Source: Aquabacterium sp. OR-4 (lineage in GTDB: Bacteria; Pseudomonadota; Gammaproteobacteria; Burkholderiales; Burkholderiaceae_C). From it: 64,000 nucleotides of DNA. The notes under the pieces are model-generated. The model saw only the letters and a program-made list of their open reading frames with translations, was not told the DNA's origin and did no database searches. A program made the translations under genes and the position numbers. The stretch spans positions 1,798,001 through 1,862,000 of the forward strand of contig NZ_JAOCQD020000002.1 in assembly GCF_025290835.2 (NCBI RefSeq). Direction: 5' to 3'. Within the stretch, counting starts at the first letter, position 1; each line of letters starts with the position of its first letter. Shown here piece by piece: positions 1-7,152 of the stretch.

Positions 1-1080
1 GATCCAGCGCGACGCCTGAGCCGCGTTTCCGCACGCTCGCCGCAGCAGGCCACGCACGGCACGGGGCCCGTGCCGTGCCAGCTTGGCTGCGGCGTCCGAG
101 CCCAGATGGAAGCGCGCGAACACGGGTTCGGCCTGTGCGAGCTGGCGCAGCACCGAATGCACCACCTGCACGGCGATCCCAGGCCCGGGCAGCTGGATGT
201 CGAAAGGGTGCAACCTGCTCAGGATGGCCTCTGGCAACAGGCGGCGCTCATTGGACGTGGCCAGCCACATGATCGACGACGCATCCATTTCCAGCATCGG
301 CACCGAGATGTCGCGGAAGGTCCTGGCCATGGCGGGCTCGAGCAGCGGGTACAGCGGCCCGACCGGCGAGAAGCGCTCGCCTGGCTGCAGCATCGCCTTG
401 TCCAGTTCGTCGAGAAGGATCACAGGGTTGGCAAAACGGCCGTTCACCAGCAACTCGAAGACCTGTCCGGTCTGGCTGTTCGCCCAGGTGGCGGACGACC
501 CGCCGAGCTGGGCGCCGGTTTCTGCCGAGCTCATCTGGATGCGCTGAAATCCGCCGGCCACGATCTTGGCAAGCTGCTCGGCGAAGGTCGATTTCCCTGT
601 GCCAGGGGTGCCGTCGAGCAACATCGGGTCGAGCTTGATCACGCCATCGTGCAGTTCCGCGAGCGCTCCCATGGCGCGCACATGCCCCAGCACCTCACCG
701 AAGTTCGGGAAGGCATGCTCCAGCGCGCCGATGTCGGCGCGCCAGGCATCTGGCAGGCGCCACAGCCGGCGAAACCGCCCGTTTGTTCGCCGCAGCGTGG
801 CAAGGACGGCGGCGTTTCGTTTCCGAAGGTCTTCGTTGCCGATGTCCATCGCCACCGCAGCGGCCAACTCGTCCACGGCTTCCCAGGTGCACAGCATGTG
901 CCGGGGAGATGCGGACGCGCCCGTATCGGCTGCAGCCTCGGTATCGGTCGGCATGCAGAGCATGTCCTCGATGGACTCGATGCGGACGACTTCGGAATCG
1001 GCGCTACATCTGCGCCGCAATCGGTCAGCTGGGCTCTCAGTTCCGTCTTGCGGTTCAGGGGAGGTGTTGTGGTGCGTCAT
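1..1080 (-). CDS. Lon-like AAA+ ATPase, C-terminus beyond window
   Basis: This is an open frame from an ATG at 1080 to the left edge (360 codons, no stop). It has a clear AAA+ core: Walker A GTPGTGKST at residues 157-165, Walker B VILLDELDKA at 220-229, a sensor-1 segment (MWLATSNE) and an arginine-finger-like LSRLHPF. The spacing and the LLEP...F.D segment resemble the AAA+ module of Lon-type proteins. The N-terminal 60 residues are polar and probably flexible. An AGGA Shine-Dalgarno-like stretch lies 7 bases before the ATG. It is the last visible gene of an operon running from 2293 leftwards, 158 bases after the coiled-coil gene. Function is inferred only as ATP-driven remodelling; whether a protease or other effector domain follows cannot be seen. 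Confidence 0.8.
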   Translation of the reverse strand, partial: MTHHNTSPEPQDGTESPADRLRRRCSADSEVVRIESIEDMLCMPTDTEAAADTGASASPRHMLCTWEAVDELAAAVAMDIGNEDLRKRNAAVLATLRRTNGRFRRLWRLPDAWRADIGALEHAFPNFGEVLGHVRAMGALAELHDGVIKLDPMLLDGTPGTGKSTFAEQLAKIVAGGFQRIQMSSAETGAQLGGSSATWANSQTGQVFELLVNGRFANPVILLDELDKAMLQPGERFSPVGPLYPLLEPAMARTFRDISVPMLEMDASSIMWLATSNERRLLPEAILSRLHPFDIQLPGPGIAVQVVHSVLRQLAQAEPVFARFHLGSDAAAKLARHGPRAVRGLLRRACGNAAQASRWI

Positions 1081-1238
1081 GCGGCGATCCTGTTGAGGGC
1101 ACGGACGTGCGCAGCCCTCATGGCGCGCACCGCGTGCAACAAGATCGCGACCCTGGGTCGCCACAGAACGGCTTGGCGTTCAGCTGAAAGTTGTGCTCAC
1201 TGTATCCAGAACCTCGGTGAGGCGTGGGGGCGCCTCGG

Positions 1239-1748
1239 TCACGTCGCCCTCGGCATCGGCACGTCCGGCACACCCAGCCGCACGTTCTGATGGGCCATGA
1301 ACCACACGATGTTGGCCTTGTAGCCCTGTTCATCGGCGGCGATGCGCTCCTCGGTCGCATCCTCCGGACAGCGGCGTTGGCGCTCAGTGGCACGCGCACA
1401 GTTCAAGGCAAACCGCGTGGCGCTGACCTGCTGCAGCTTCTCGTCCAGCTCCCGGATGCGCCGCGTCAGCACCACGGTGTACCGCTCGAACGTGTCCTGG
1501 ATGCTCTGCTGCCGCGACTGGGCCTTGCGGTAGTCATGTTGGATCTGGGCCAGGCTGCTGGTCAGCTGCGCATTGCGACGCTCGAGGTCCTTGGCGTAGT
1601 CATGCCAGGCCTTTGCCGACGCCCGTGCTTCGTGCGCGTCTTCGAGGGCGTCAGACGCGGCTTGTTCCTGACGGCGATGGACGAAGCCTTCCACGGCGGC
1701 CTCGAACCCGCCGACGGCCAGGTCAGTGAACTGCAGTGCATTGATCAT
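1239..1748 (-). CDS. coiled-coil protein of AAA+ operon
   Basis: A 169-residue protein I do not recognise. The start chosen is the ATG at 1748, which forms an ATGA overlap with the stop of the upstream gene at 1745-1747; a longer frame exists but would overlap that gene. Residues about 50-120 are rich in Glu, Gln, Arg and Leu with heptad-like spacing (LERRNAQLTSSL, IRELDEKLQQV), predicting a long coiled coil. No signal peptide or membrane segment is seen. The C-terminal part contains two cysteines and a basic stretch. Coupling to the secreted-protein gene and proximity to an AAA+ ATPase suggest a scaffold or adaptor, but that is inference. Confidence 0.6.
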   Translation of the reverse strand: MINALQFTDLAVGGFEAAVEGFVHRRQEQAASDALEDAHEARASAKAWHDYAKDLERRNAQLTSSLAQIQHDYRKAQSRQQSIQDTFERYTVVLTRRIRELDEKLQQVSATRFALNCARATERQRRCPEDATEERIAADEQGYKANIVWFMAHQNVRLGVPDVPMPRAT

Positions 1749-2293
1749 TGCGTCACTCCCCGTGCCGAGGACGCATTGGCCGCCGAGGCCGACGCGAACT
1801 GCACCAGGCGCTGCCACGAGCCCCGCCGCGCTGCGGAGACGACGAACACCTGCCGGTACAGCAGGCTGCCGTGTTTGGCCATCGCCAGCGCCATGCGGGC
1901 CCCCTCAGGAACGCCAGCGTCAGCGGCTGCAGCGAATGCGCCGAAGGCAGCCTGCCAGTGACAACGTTCGTAGGCATCCCAGGCGCCGGTGAGGTCCGAA
2001 CCGCCAGCGACGGAAGCCTGAGGCGGCAGGCTGTCCACCAGGCGGCCATTGAGGCTCGGATCGCTGTCCCGCCGTGCGGCAGTCGCCGCATCCGACAGCA
2101 GCCCTGCCGCCGACGTGCGGGGCACATCACCGACAGCACCATTGACCGACGGATCCACATCGCGCCGGGCAGCTTCCGCAGCTGCTTGCATCGAATCAGC
2201 CGCGGCCACCGCCTCTTGAGCAGCCGGCCCCACCAGCAGTGCGCACACGAAAGCGGCGACAGCTTGGCCTCGACGGAAACGCGCGAGTTGCAT
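1745..2293 (-). CDS. exported small protein with Sel1/TPR-like segment
   Basis: First gene of the leftward operon. The start is the ATG at 2293, preceded by a strong AAGGAG seven bases upstream; an in-frame upstream ATG lacks such a site. The 182-residue product begins with a Sec-type signal peptide (MQLARFRRGQAVAAF, then a hydrophobic run and an AVA-A cleavage site near residue 30). Two similar RRD-DPS-NG motifs follow (about residues 45-90). Residues about 105-150 (AWDAYERCHWQAAFGAF, then A-rich helices) look like one Sel1/TPR-type helical repeat. It is periplasmic or lipid-free exported by prediction. No enzymatic motif was found and the role is unknown. Confidence 0.65.
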   Translation of the reverse strand: MQLARFRRGQAVAAFVCALLVGPAAQEAVAAADSMQAAAEAARRDVDPSVNGAVGDVPRTSAAGLLSDAATAARRDSDPSLNGRLVDSLPPQASVAGGSDLTGAWDAYERCHWQAAFGAFAAAADAGVPEGARMALAMAKHGSLLYRQVFVVSAARRGSWQRLVQFASASAANASSARGVTQ

Positions 2294-2410
2294 GGTGCTC
2301 CTTGACCGTTGTCGGCGACCACAAGATCGGCCACCGGATGCAGGCAACTCTATCCGAAAGGGATTTTTTAACCGTGGTTTTTATGCATACATGATGAAAA
2401 CCTGAGGCGC
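2294..2410. promoter_or_regulatory. divergent promoter region with inverted repeat
   Basis: The 117-base gap between the leftward AAA+ operon and the rightward XRE gene is AT-rich compared with its surroundings. It contains an inverted repeat GGTTTT (2376-2381) / AAAACC (2397-2402) separated by 15 bases, ending 8 bases before the XRE start. Location and symmetry fit an autoregulatory operator for the XRE protein; promoters for both directions should lie here but the -10/-35 boxes are not clear enough to name. Confidence 0.4.
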
Positions 2411-2734
2411 ATGAATGAAGCAGCCAAACCTCTCAAAGCTGGCCGCCCGGCCGGCGCCACATCAGCAGACCCTGCGATAGCCAGGGCGTTCGGCGTAGCC
2501 GTGGTCAACATGCGGCGAGAAGCCAAGATCTCGCAGGAAAACCTCGCCCTGCTGGCCGGCGTCGACCGCTCGTACATGGGCAAGCTGGAGCGCGGCCAGG
2601 GGGCGCCGAACCTCGTGGCGGTTGTGCGCATCGCGGCGGCGCTGGGGTGCTCTGCTACCGAGCTGGTGCGGCGGTTTGAGGAGGTACTTCAAGCCGCAAT
2701 GCGGCCAGCCAGTGAAGCGACTGGCTTGGATTGA
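2411..2734 (+). CDS. XRE-family HTH regulator
   Basis: A 107-residue DNA-binding protein. Residues about 25-85 form a Cro/C1-type helix-turn-helix: RREAKISQENLALLAGVDRSYMGKLERG followed by PNLVAVVRIAAALG, the standard XRE pattern. The first 24 residues are basic and Gly/Ala-rich; the last 20 lack recognisable structure. It is divergent from the secreted protein/coiled-coil/AAA+ operon and convergent with the XRE-ImmA gene, so it probably controls the AAA+ operon and itself through the palindromic site upstream. No peptidase or sensory domain is attached. Confidence 0.85.
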   Translation: MNEAAKPLKAGRPAGATSADPAIARAFGVAVVNMRREAKISQENLALLAGVDRSYMGKLERGQGAPNLVAVVRIAAALGCSATELVRRFEEVLQAAMRPASEATGLD

Positions 2735-2741
2735 GCCAGTC
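2719..2741 (+). terminator. hairpin between convergent genes
   Basis: A perfect 8-bp stem GACTGGCT (2719-2726) / AGCCAGTC (2734-2741) with a 7-base loop spans the stop codon of the XRE gene. A second CTGGCT copy at 2762-2767 can pair with the same arm on the other side, at the end of the convergent ImmA gene. There is no T-tract, so intrinsic termination is only a possibility. Confidence 0.35.
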
Positions 2742-2766
2742 TTGTGATGCACCAGCAGAGGCTGGC

Positions 2767-3993
2767 TTATCTTCGCCGACCCGCCTCAAATGCCAATACT
2801 GCTGCAGCTCGCACTGATGGGCCGGACTCGTCGCCTGTCTCAGAGGGCGTACGCGCCGACCTCAGTGTCGCCAACTCAACAACACGCCCAGGTGCCGAGA
2901 AGTAGGTGGCCTCCAGCCCGCAGAGCTGAACCACATCGTTGGTCGAGAACCCAAGGAACGGGGCAACACGATCAACGGGCAGGACGCTCTCGCGCACCAG
3001 CAGGTCCACGGTCCTTTTCAACAGTCGCGGCCTCTCCGGGACCCAGCCGTCATCGCCTGGCTCCGCTTTGGCGCCCCACCGAGCGGAGCGCCGCTTGAAC
3101 AGCACGAGCTTCTCGTCGTCATTGAGAAGCCCCAAGAAGTGCAACCGCATCAGCATCGCGCCAACGGAGGCGCCCCAGCGTTGCTTCAGGCTCAGCAAAT
3201 TATCGAGATTGATCGGCACGCGAACGTCATTCGCGAACGTCTGTGCTGGGAGCAACAACGCACCAGCGAACTGGTGCGCCTGTCGCTCCATGAGGTTGTA
3301 GCGGACCTTGTCGTCAGACCGTTGCTCCACGTGTTTGTGCAGGATCAAGTGCCCGATCTCGTGCGCAAGATCGAATCGGCTGCGAAAACCATTGGCCTTA
3401 TCAGCAGACAGGTGCACCAGGGGGCGCCCTTCCAGTTCACGACTCCAGCTGGACAAGCCCTCCACAACAGCAACATCGGTCTCCTCGCGAAACACGATGA
3501 TCCCGGCCCCCTCGGCTGCGAGCATTAAGTCCTGCACAGGGGCGCGTCCGAGCTGCCACAGGTCGCGGCACTCCTCGGCCGCAGCCTCTATGTCCGACTT
3601 CCGGATTTGATCAGGCTCGGTGAAGCTGCGCTCAGGCAGATTCAAGTCGGGGTAGTCCACGTGCTCCGCCAGACGCGTAGCGACCTCCTGACCCCACTCG
3701 GTACGTGCCCCCAGCTTCGCCAACCCTGCCTTTAGCGCAGAAGAATTCTTCCTGTACAGCGGCGTCGCGATTGCCTTGAGAACAGGACGCGTCAACCACT
3801 CGGCCTGCAGGTTGAGCACGCTCGCGATGCGCTCGAAAGTCTCCGCTTCCGGCGACTGATCACCCTTGCACCACTTGGTGACGGTCGACGCGCTCACCCC
3901 CACGAGGCTGGCAAGCTGCCCCTTCGTCAAACTTCTTGCCGCTAGGGCCTGCTCCAACCTTGCAGGCTGGAGGTCACGAATTCCCGTTGTCAT
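2767..3993 (-). CDS. XRE regulator fused to ImmA/IrrE metallopeptidase
   Basis: A 408-residue protein combining an N-terminal XRE helix-turn-helix (about residues 10-65: SLTKGQLASLVGVSASTVTKWCKG) with an ImmA/IrrE-type zinc peptidase domain. The zinc motif HEIGH (FDLAHEIGHLILH) is near residue 205, followed by an MERQAHQFAGALLLP helix typical of the family. Known members cleave a repressor in response to stress or phage induction (ImmA, IrrE/PprI). The ATG at 3993 is chosen because it begins the HTH and gives a short (20-base) overlap with the upstream gene; longer frames run into that gene. The first gene of the pair (3974-4651) is unrecognised. The peptidase may cleave that partner, act as antitoxin, or regulate the pair; this is inference. 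Confidence 0.85.
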   Translation of the reverse strand: MTTGIRDLQPARLEQALAARSLTKGQLASLVGVSASTVTKWCKGDQSPEAETFERIASVLNLQAEWLTRPVLKAIATPLYRKNSSALKAGLAKLGARTEWGQEVATRLAEHVDYPDLNLPERSFTEPDQIRKSDIEAAAEECRDLWQLGRAPVQDLMLAAEGAGIIVFREETDVAVVEGLSSWSRELEGRPLVHLSADKANGFRSRFDLAHEIGHLILHKHVEQRSDDKVRYNLMERQAHQFAGALLLPAQTFANDVRVPINLDNLLSLKQRWGASVGAMLMRLHFLGLLNDDEKLVLFKRRSARWGAKAEPGDDGWVPERPRLLKRTVDLLVRESVLPVDRVAPFLGFSTNDVVQLCGLEATYFSAPGRVVELATLRSARTPSETGDESGPSVRAAAVLAFEAGRRR

Positions 3994-4651
3994 CTTCAGT
4001 GCCAGTGTTCTTCTTCCGCTGCGAACCCTTGAGCTTGGGCATTGCGTTGTCTGCCTGTGAGCCATTGGATGCACGGTCGTACACCTTCAAAAACTCAGTC
4101 ATGGGCTTCAGATACAGCCACGAGCGCATGTCGGCAGCCGGAAGCGCCACCATGCACTGTGTCAATTGAGCCAAACCATTTCCGTCTTCGCCATCCATCA
4201 CGCCCAAGACAAACAGCGTGGCCTCTGCAACATCGCGTGCCTCTGCGAAGAAGTCCCCTTGGACGTACTTGCGCTGAATGTATTCGTTGAGCGCAGCCAA
4301 GGCCGCCCTCGTCGAACTACGGCGCAGATTCGTCCACTTGTGACCGGGCACATTCAGTCGGACGATGTTAAAGATTCCGAGACGCCCGACAACCAGGCTC
4401 GTCCCTCGAAGGGGAGACGGATTGGCGCCGTGGGTCAGCAGTGCCTCGTGAAAGGTTTCGTTGTTGTAGAAGTGCTTGATGGAACCGGCGGCAGACCGCT
4501 TGTGACCACGCGCAAACCCACCGGCCTGGAGGCGCCCCTTTTTATCTCCATCGAAGTAGGCATCTTCAAACGCCATGAAGGCGTCGCGAGCGACATGCTG
4601 CGCGATGAGATCCTCAAGTGCTCTTTGACCTTTGGTTTCAAACGAACTCAT
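3974..4651 (-). CDS. unknown protein paired with XRE-ImmA
   Basis: A 225-residue soluble protein I cannot assign. The start is the ATG at 4651 (MSSFETKGQRALEDL); the longer frame from 4720 would begin upstream of the predicted transcription start. It is mainly helical by composition, with a distinctive central segment (GIFNIVRLNVPGHKW) and a hydrophilic Lys/Asn/Asp-rich tail. No signal peptide, membrane helix or catalytic motif was recognised. It overlaps the XRE-ImmA gene by 20 bases in another frame, so the two are co-translated. Its GC content and codon use are visibly less GC-biased than the core genes, in line with acquisition. By analogy with toxin/antitoxin or repressor/peptidase pairs it may be the effector or the ImmA substrate. 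Confidence 0.65.
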   Translation of the reverse strand: MSSFETKGQRALEDLIAQHVARDAFMAFEDAYFDGDKKGRLQAGGFARGHKRSAAGSIKHFYNNETFHEALLTHGANPSPLRGTSLVVGRLGIFNIVRLNVPGHKWTNLRRSSTRAALAALNEYIQRKYVQGDFFAEARDVAEATLFVLGVMDGEDGNGLAQLTQCMVALPAADMRSWLYLKPMTEFLKVYDRASNGSQADNAMPKLKGSQRKKNTGTEDDNGNS

Positions 4652-4681
4652 GGCGTCTTCATCGCTGAAAATAGTTGCGTT

Positions 4682-4717
4682 ACACGAGAATTTACCACGA
4701 TGAACTTTCGTGTCCAA
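4682..4717 (-). promoter_or_regulatory. promoter/operator of the ImmA pair
   Basis: On the minus strand a -35 box TTGGAC (4717-4712) and a -10 box TAAATT (4694-4689) are separated by exactly 17 bases, placing the start near 4682, 31 bases before the ATG at 4651. An inverted repeat ACACGA (4682-4687) / TCGTGT (4708-4713) brackets the promoter, so an XRE protein bound there would block RNA polymerase. The remaining bases up to 4846 hold no gene that I can support. Confidence 0.5.
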
Positions 4718-4846
4718 CACTTTTATCGGTATAACTTTCCCATCCGGGCCTCAAGGGGCGCGGCGCAATGATGCGGCGGCAACCCATTTCGACTTTCGAG
4801 GACTCGCACCGAACTTCCTTCGATCGGCTGCCAGCTCGTCCGGACT

Positions 4847-5692
4847 TCAACGACTTTTCCCCAATCGGGCCAACAGTCGCTCACGCGCAGCCGCCCCATC
4901 GGCAGCCACTCCTGCATGGGGCTTCTCGCTGACGGTGATCTGGGACTTGTATTGCTCTTCGCCAAAGCCGACAGACTTCGCCTGATCGTGCCAAGCACTC
5001 AACTCGGCCTGCAACTGCCATCGCTGCGCCAGCTGGTTCAAGTGTTCTTCATCGAGCTGCCCCATGTCCACATCCATGGGTGGCGGCGTCACCGTGCTTC
5101 GCTTCATGCCAGCCAGGTACAGCCATTGCAGCAGCGCCGCCTCTGGCCGGAACATGTCGCAAGGCCGACCCTGTTGGTACAGCGCCCAGCGATCATCTGC
5201 TGTGTCGGGGAAGAAGCGCTCGGCCAGGCCGTAGAACCTGAAAACACTGCCGCCCGAAGTCTTCACTTCACCCAGGTTCGGCCGTTTGCTCGCCGAAGTG
5301 GGCACCATGGCCATCACGATGGATGACGGGTTGTTCAAGAAGCCGCACTCGCCGAGCACCGACTGCAGCGAGATGACGGCTCCAGCCCGGATACGGCCAG
5401 CCATCTCGGTCAGCTCGGCCGGCGGCAGGCAGCGCCGGTTCAGGTACACCCCCGACGCAACACGCCGCAGGGCACCAGCCTGCACCAGCGAGTGAGCAAG
5501 CAGCCGGGCCGTGCTCGTGGATGCGCCGGGGCGGTATCGCAGCACGAGCTTGTGGAACTCGGCGGCCGTGAAGACCCTCAGCGTGCCAGTCTCGGCCAAG
5601 CCGCCCAGCAGCCTGAATTTCCAGTCGCCGACACTTTGATCTGCCGGAGGGTCGGTTCGCTCCGGGCTGGTGGGCACCAGGCCGGCGCTCAT
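4847..5692 (-). CDS. AbiEi-type antitoxin / winged-helix regulator
   Basis: A 281-residue protein read from the ATG at 5692, which overlaps the stop of the upstream toxin-like gene as ATGA; the longer frame would bury this coupling. The N-terminal ~110 residues fit the AbiEi pattern: a helix-turn-helix-like segment (FTAAEFHKLVLRYRPGASTSTARLLAHSLVQAGALRRVASGVYLN) followed by 'NRRCLPPAELTEMAGRIRAGAVISLQSVLGECG', as in type IV antitoxins where a fast-growing wing gives DNA binding. The C-terminal half (FRFYGLAERFFPDT... DMFRPEAALLQWLYLAG) is typical of the associated effector-neutralising domain. Family members repress their own operon and counteract AbiEii. Here the antitoxin gene comes second, the reverse of the usual order. 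Confidence 0.7.
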   Translation of the reverse strand: MSAGLVPTSPERTDPPADQSVGDWKFRLLGGLAETGTLRVFTAAEFHKLVLRYRPGASTSTARLLAHSLVQAGALRRVASGVYLNRRCLPPAELTEMAGRIRAGAVISLQSVLGECGFLNNPSSIVMAMVPTSASKRPNLGEVKTSGGSVFRFYGLAERFFPDTADDRWALYQQGRPCDMFRPEAALLQWLYLAGMKRSTVTPPPMDVDMGQLDEEHLNQLAQRWQLQAELSAWHDQAKSVGFGEEQYKSQITVSEKPHAGVAADGAAARERLLARLGKSR

Positions 5693-6498
5693 GACCCGGC
5701 CTCCGGCGATGCGGCGGCAGCGGTCTGCAGCCACCGCTCCACGGCCACGCCAACATCCACACGCATGGCGTCGAACGCCTCGCTGTCGATGGCCTGGCCA
5801 ACGTCCGCGGGCAGGTAGGGCACGACATCGTTGCGGAATTGCTCGTGGCTCATCGCCTCGATCTTCGGCCACAGCTCGGCCATGATCAGCGGCAGGCGCT
5901 CCTGGGCGTCCGGCATCTGCGCGAGCAGCGGGCCTGGATCCTCAACACCGGCCTCGAGCAAGACGTTCAGGTCGAACAGGTAGCGCGGCGCCATCCGCAT
6001 CGGATCGGTCAGGGCCAGCACCTTGGTCACTGCGATGTGCTGCGAGTCCAGCACCTGCACTCGCACATCGCGCCCGGTCTGGTTGAACGACTTGTCCAGG
6101 GGCACCTCGACCACATGGCCTTCGACCAACCTGGGCCGGCGGGAGACTTCGACCGTCAGGTGCATGGGTGCCGTGCTGTTGGGCTGGGTGCCGGTGATCT
6201 TCCAGCGCAGTGTGGTGTCGGTCTGCTTCGGGGCGGTGACCACCGCGTTGGCAATCAGGCCGGACGACACAGCCCGTTCGATGGAGCGCCGGACAACGCC
6301 CTGGATCCGTTCCTTGGACGCACGCTCGTCGGCATCGAGATCGATGTCCTTGGTGTAGCGCACACTGCCATGGACCGCCCGCATGGCCATGCCGCCCTTC
6401 AGAACCAGTTCCTTGTGCATGGCGTTGCTCATCAGCTCGACGAGCAGACGGGTCTGCAGCGCTTCGCGCACCAAGGCAAGTTCCAGTTCAGCAGCCAT
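5689..6498 (-). CDS. AbiEii/AbiGii-type nucleotidyltransferase toxin
   Basis: A 269-residue protein with the hallmarks of the nucleotidyltransferase fold: LVLKGGMAMR near residue 33 and the acidic pair in RYTKDIDLDAD about 14 residues later (pattern GG-x...-DIDLD). Later LAVTKVLALTDPMR-like and 'RYLFDLNVLL' segments match the K.LAL..R...RD.YDL region of AbiEii proteins. Family members transfer nucleotides to tRNA ends or similar targets, blocking growth, and give abortive infection against phage. Two starts are possible: ATG 6525 lies inside an operator arm, whereas ATG 6498 (MAAELELALVREAL) leaves a short leader and is preferred. It is followed by the AbiEi-like gene with a 4-base overlap. 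Confidence 0.75.
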   Translation of the reverse strand: MAAELELALVREALQTRLLVELMSNAMHKELVLKGGMAMRAVHGSVRYTKDIDLDADERASKERIQGVVRRSIERAVSSGLIANAVVTAPKQTDTTLRWKITGTQPNSTAPMHLTVEVSRRPRLVEGHVVEVPLDKSFNQTGRDVRVQVLDSQHIAVTKVLALTDPMRMAPRYLFDLNVLLEAGVEDPGPLLAQMPDAQERLPLIMAELWPKIEAMSHEQFRNDVVPYLPADVGQAIDSEAFDAMRVDVGVAVERWLQTAAAASPEAGS

Positions 6499-6516
6499 AA
6501 CACTACCCGCAGCGAA

Positions 6517-6631
6517 TTGAAGCATGCATCACCGACAGAATTGTCGATTCATGCTTCAACAACAGCGCACGTCGTTGTCAATGGCGAATTGAAGCACAAA
6601 ACGACGGCCATGCAGTCGATCGGTGCTTCAA
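6517..6631. promoter_or_regulatory. double inverted-repeat operator upstream of AbiE pair
   Basis: Four TTGAAGCA half-sites alternate in orientation: TTGAAGCATG at 6517-6526 with its complement CATGCTTCAA at 6550-6559, and TTGAAGCAC at 6589-6597 with GTGCTTCAA at 6623-6631. The arms are perfect (10 and 9 bp) and the two pairs are spaced 72 bases apart. A -35-like TTGACA on the minus strand (6581-6576) lies between them. AbiEi antitoxins are known to bind two inverted repeats in their promoter and bend the DNA, so this is the expected autoregulatory site. Confidence 0.7.
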
Positions 6632-6639
6632 ATTGAGCA

Positions 6640-6907
6640 TACCGCGCTGTTTCATGACCAGGTTACTCAACAGTCGCGCGATCCATCGATGCCTTGCACT
6701 CCGCCACGGGCACACGGATCAATTCCCACTTTGGCCAAGCAGTCCAGGCGCAGGCCCTGCAACTGGGCTACGAGTGACAAACCCGCCATCCACGGGCCAG
6801 CGAAATTTGCCCCGCGTTAACAGCGCCCCATGGCCCCAGCCGCCCGCAGACAGGGGTTACACTTCGGGGTGACGCTTTTGACAACCCTGGCCGAGAGTCG
6901 AGGTCGT
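6640..6907. other. non-coding stretch, no gene seen
   Basis: No convincing reading frame is visible here. Notable are a CAGGGGTT / AACCCTG pairing (6851-6858 with 6883-6889) enclosing a CAC-GTG hairpin with a UUCG-containing loop, and a TTGACA hexamer at 6878-6883 on the plus strand without a good -10 box. It may be leader sequence of the structured RNA that follows. Confidence 0.4.
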
Positions 6908-7025
6908 CGTAAGTCTTTGATTTGCTTCGAAAGAAGCCGAGAAATTTCGGATCTTGGTGGTGGCTCCCTGAAGCGCCACCAAAATCTAAAAAGCCTCGCA
7001 GGTCAAAGACTTGCGGGGCTTTTTT
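6908..7025 (+). ncRNA. candidate structured RNA / attenuator
   Basis: Bases 6908-6925 can pair with 6998-7015 over 18 positions; 15 are Watson-Crick and the 3 others are G-U wobbles in a plus-strand transcript (they would be A-C mismatches in the minus strand). This helix encloses a GCTTC-GAAA-GAAGC hairpin (6924-6937), a CCGA/TCGG hairpin (6937-6950) and a TTGGTGG/CCACCAA hairpin (6954-6960 with 6976-6982). It is mutually exclusive with the intrinsic terminator at 6988-7024, which is the logic of an antiterminator. No gene lies immediately downstream on the plus strand, so a free-standing regulatory RNA is also possible. No known family was recognised. Confidence 0.4.
6988..7025. terminator. 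strong bidirectional intrinsic terminator
   Basis: AAAAAGCCTCGCA (6988-7000) pairs with TGCGGGGCTTTTT (7012-7024), one G-T pair included, and the stem extends through GGTC/GACT to an AAA loop, about 17 bp in all. T-runs follow on both strands (TTTTTT on plus, TTTTT on minus). It can stop transcripts leaving the chr region leftwards and anything read from the island rightwards, and marks the boundary between the accessory and chromate regions. Confidence 0.85.
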
Positions 7026-7152
7026 CTTGGCCTGGGCAGCCGGCCGGGGCCCGCTTGCAGGATGCCCATGGCCGCGCAGCGCGGCGCCCTTGCGGCCGCA
7101 ATTGGCGAGCCTTCAGCACGAGCGAATGAATCGGTGCCGGCAGCGGATCGGC

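Noticed and set aside
6954..6982. CCACCA-ended stem as a tRNA 3' end
   Set aside because: No acceptor, anticodon or T-arm (no TTCGA-type loop) can be folded around it; it is just one hairpin of the structured region.
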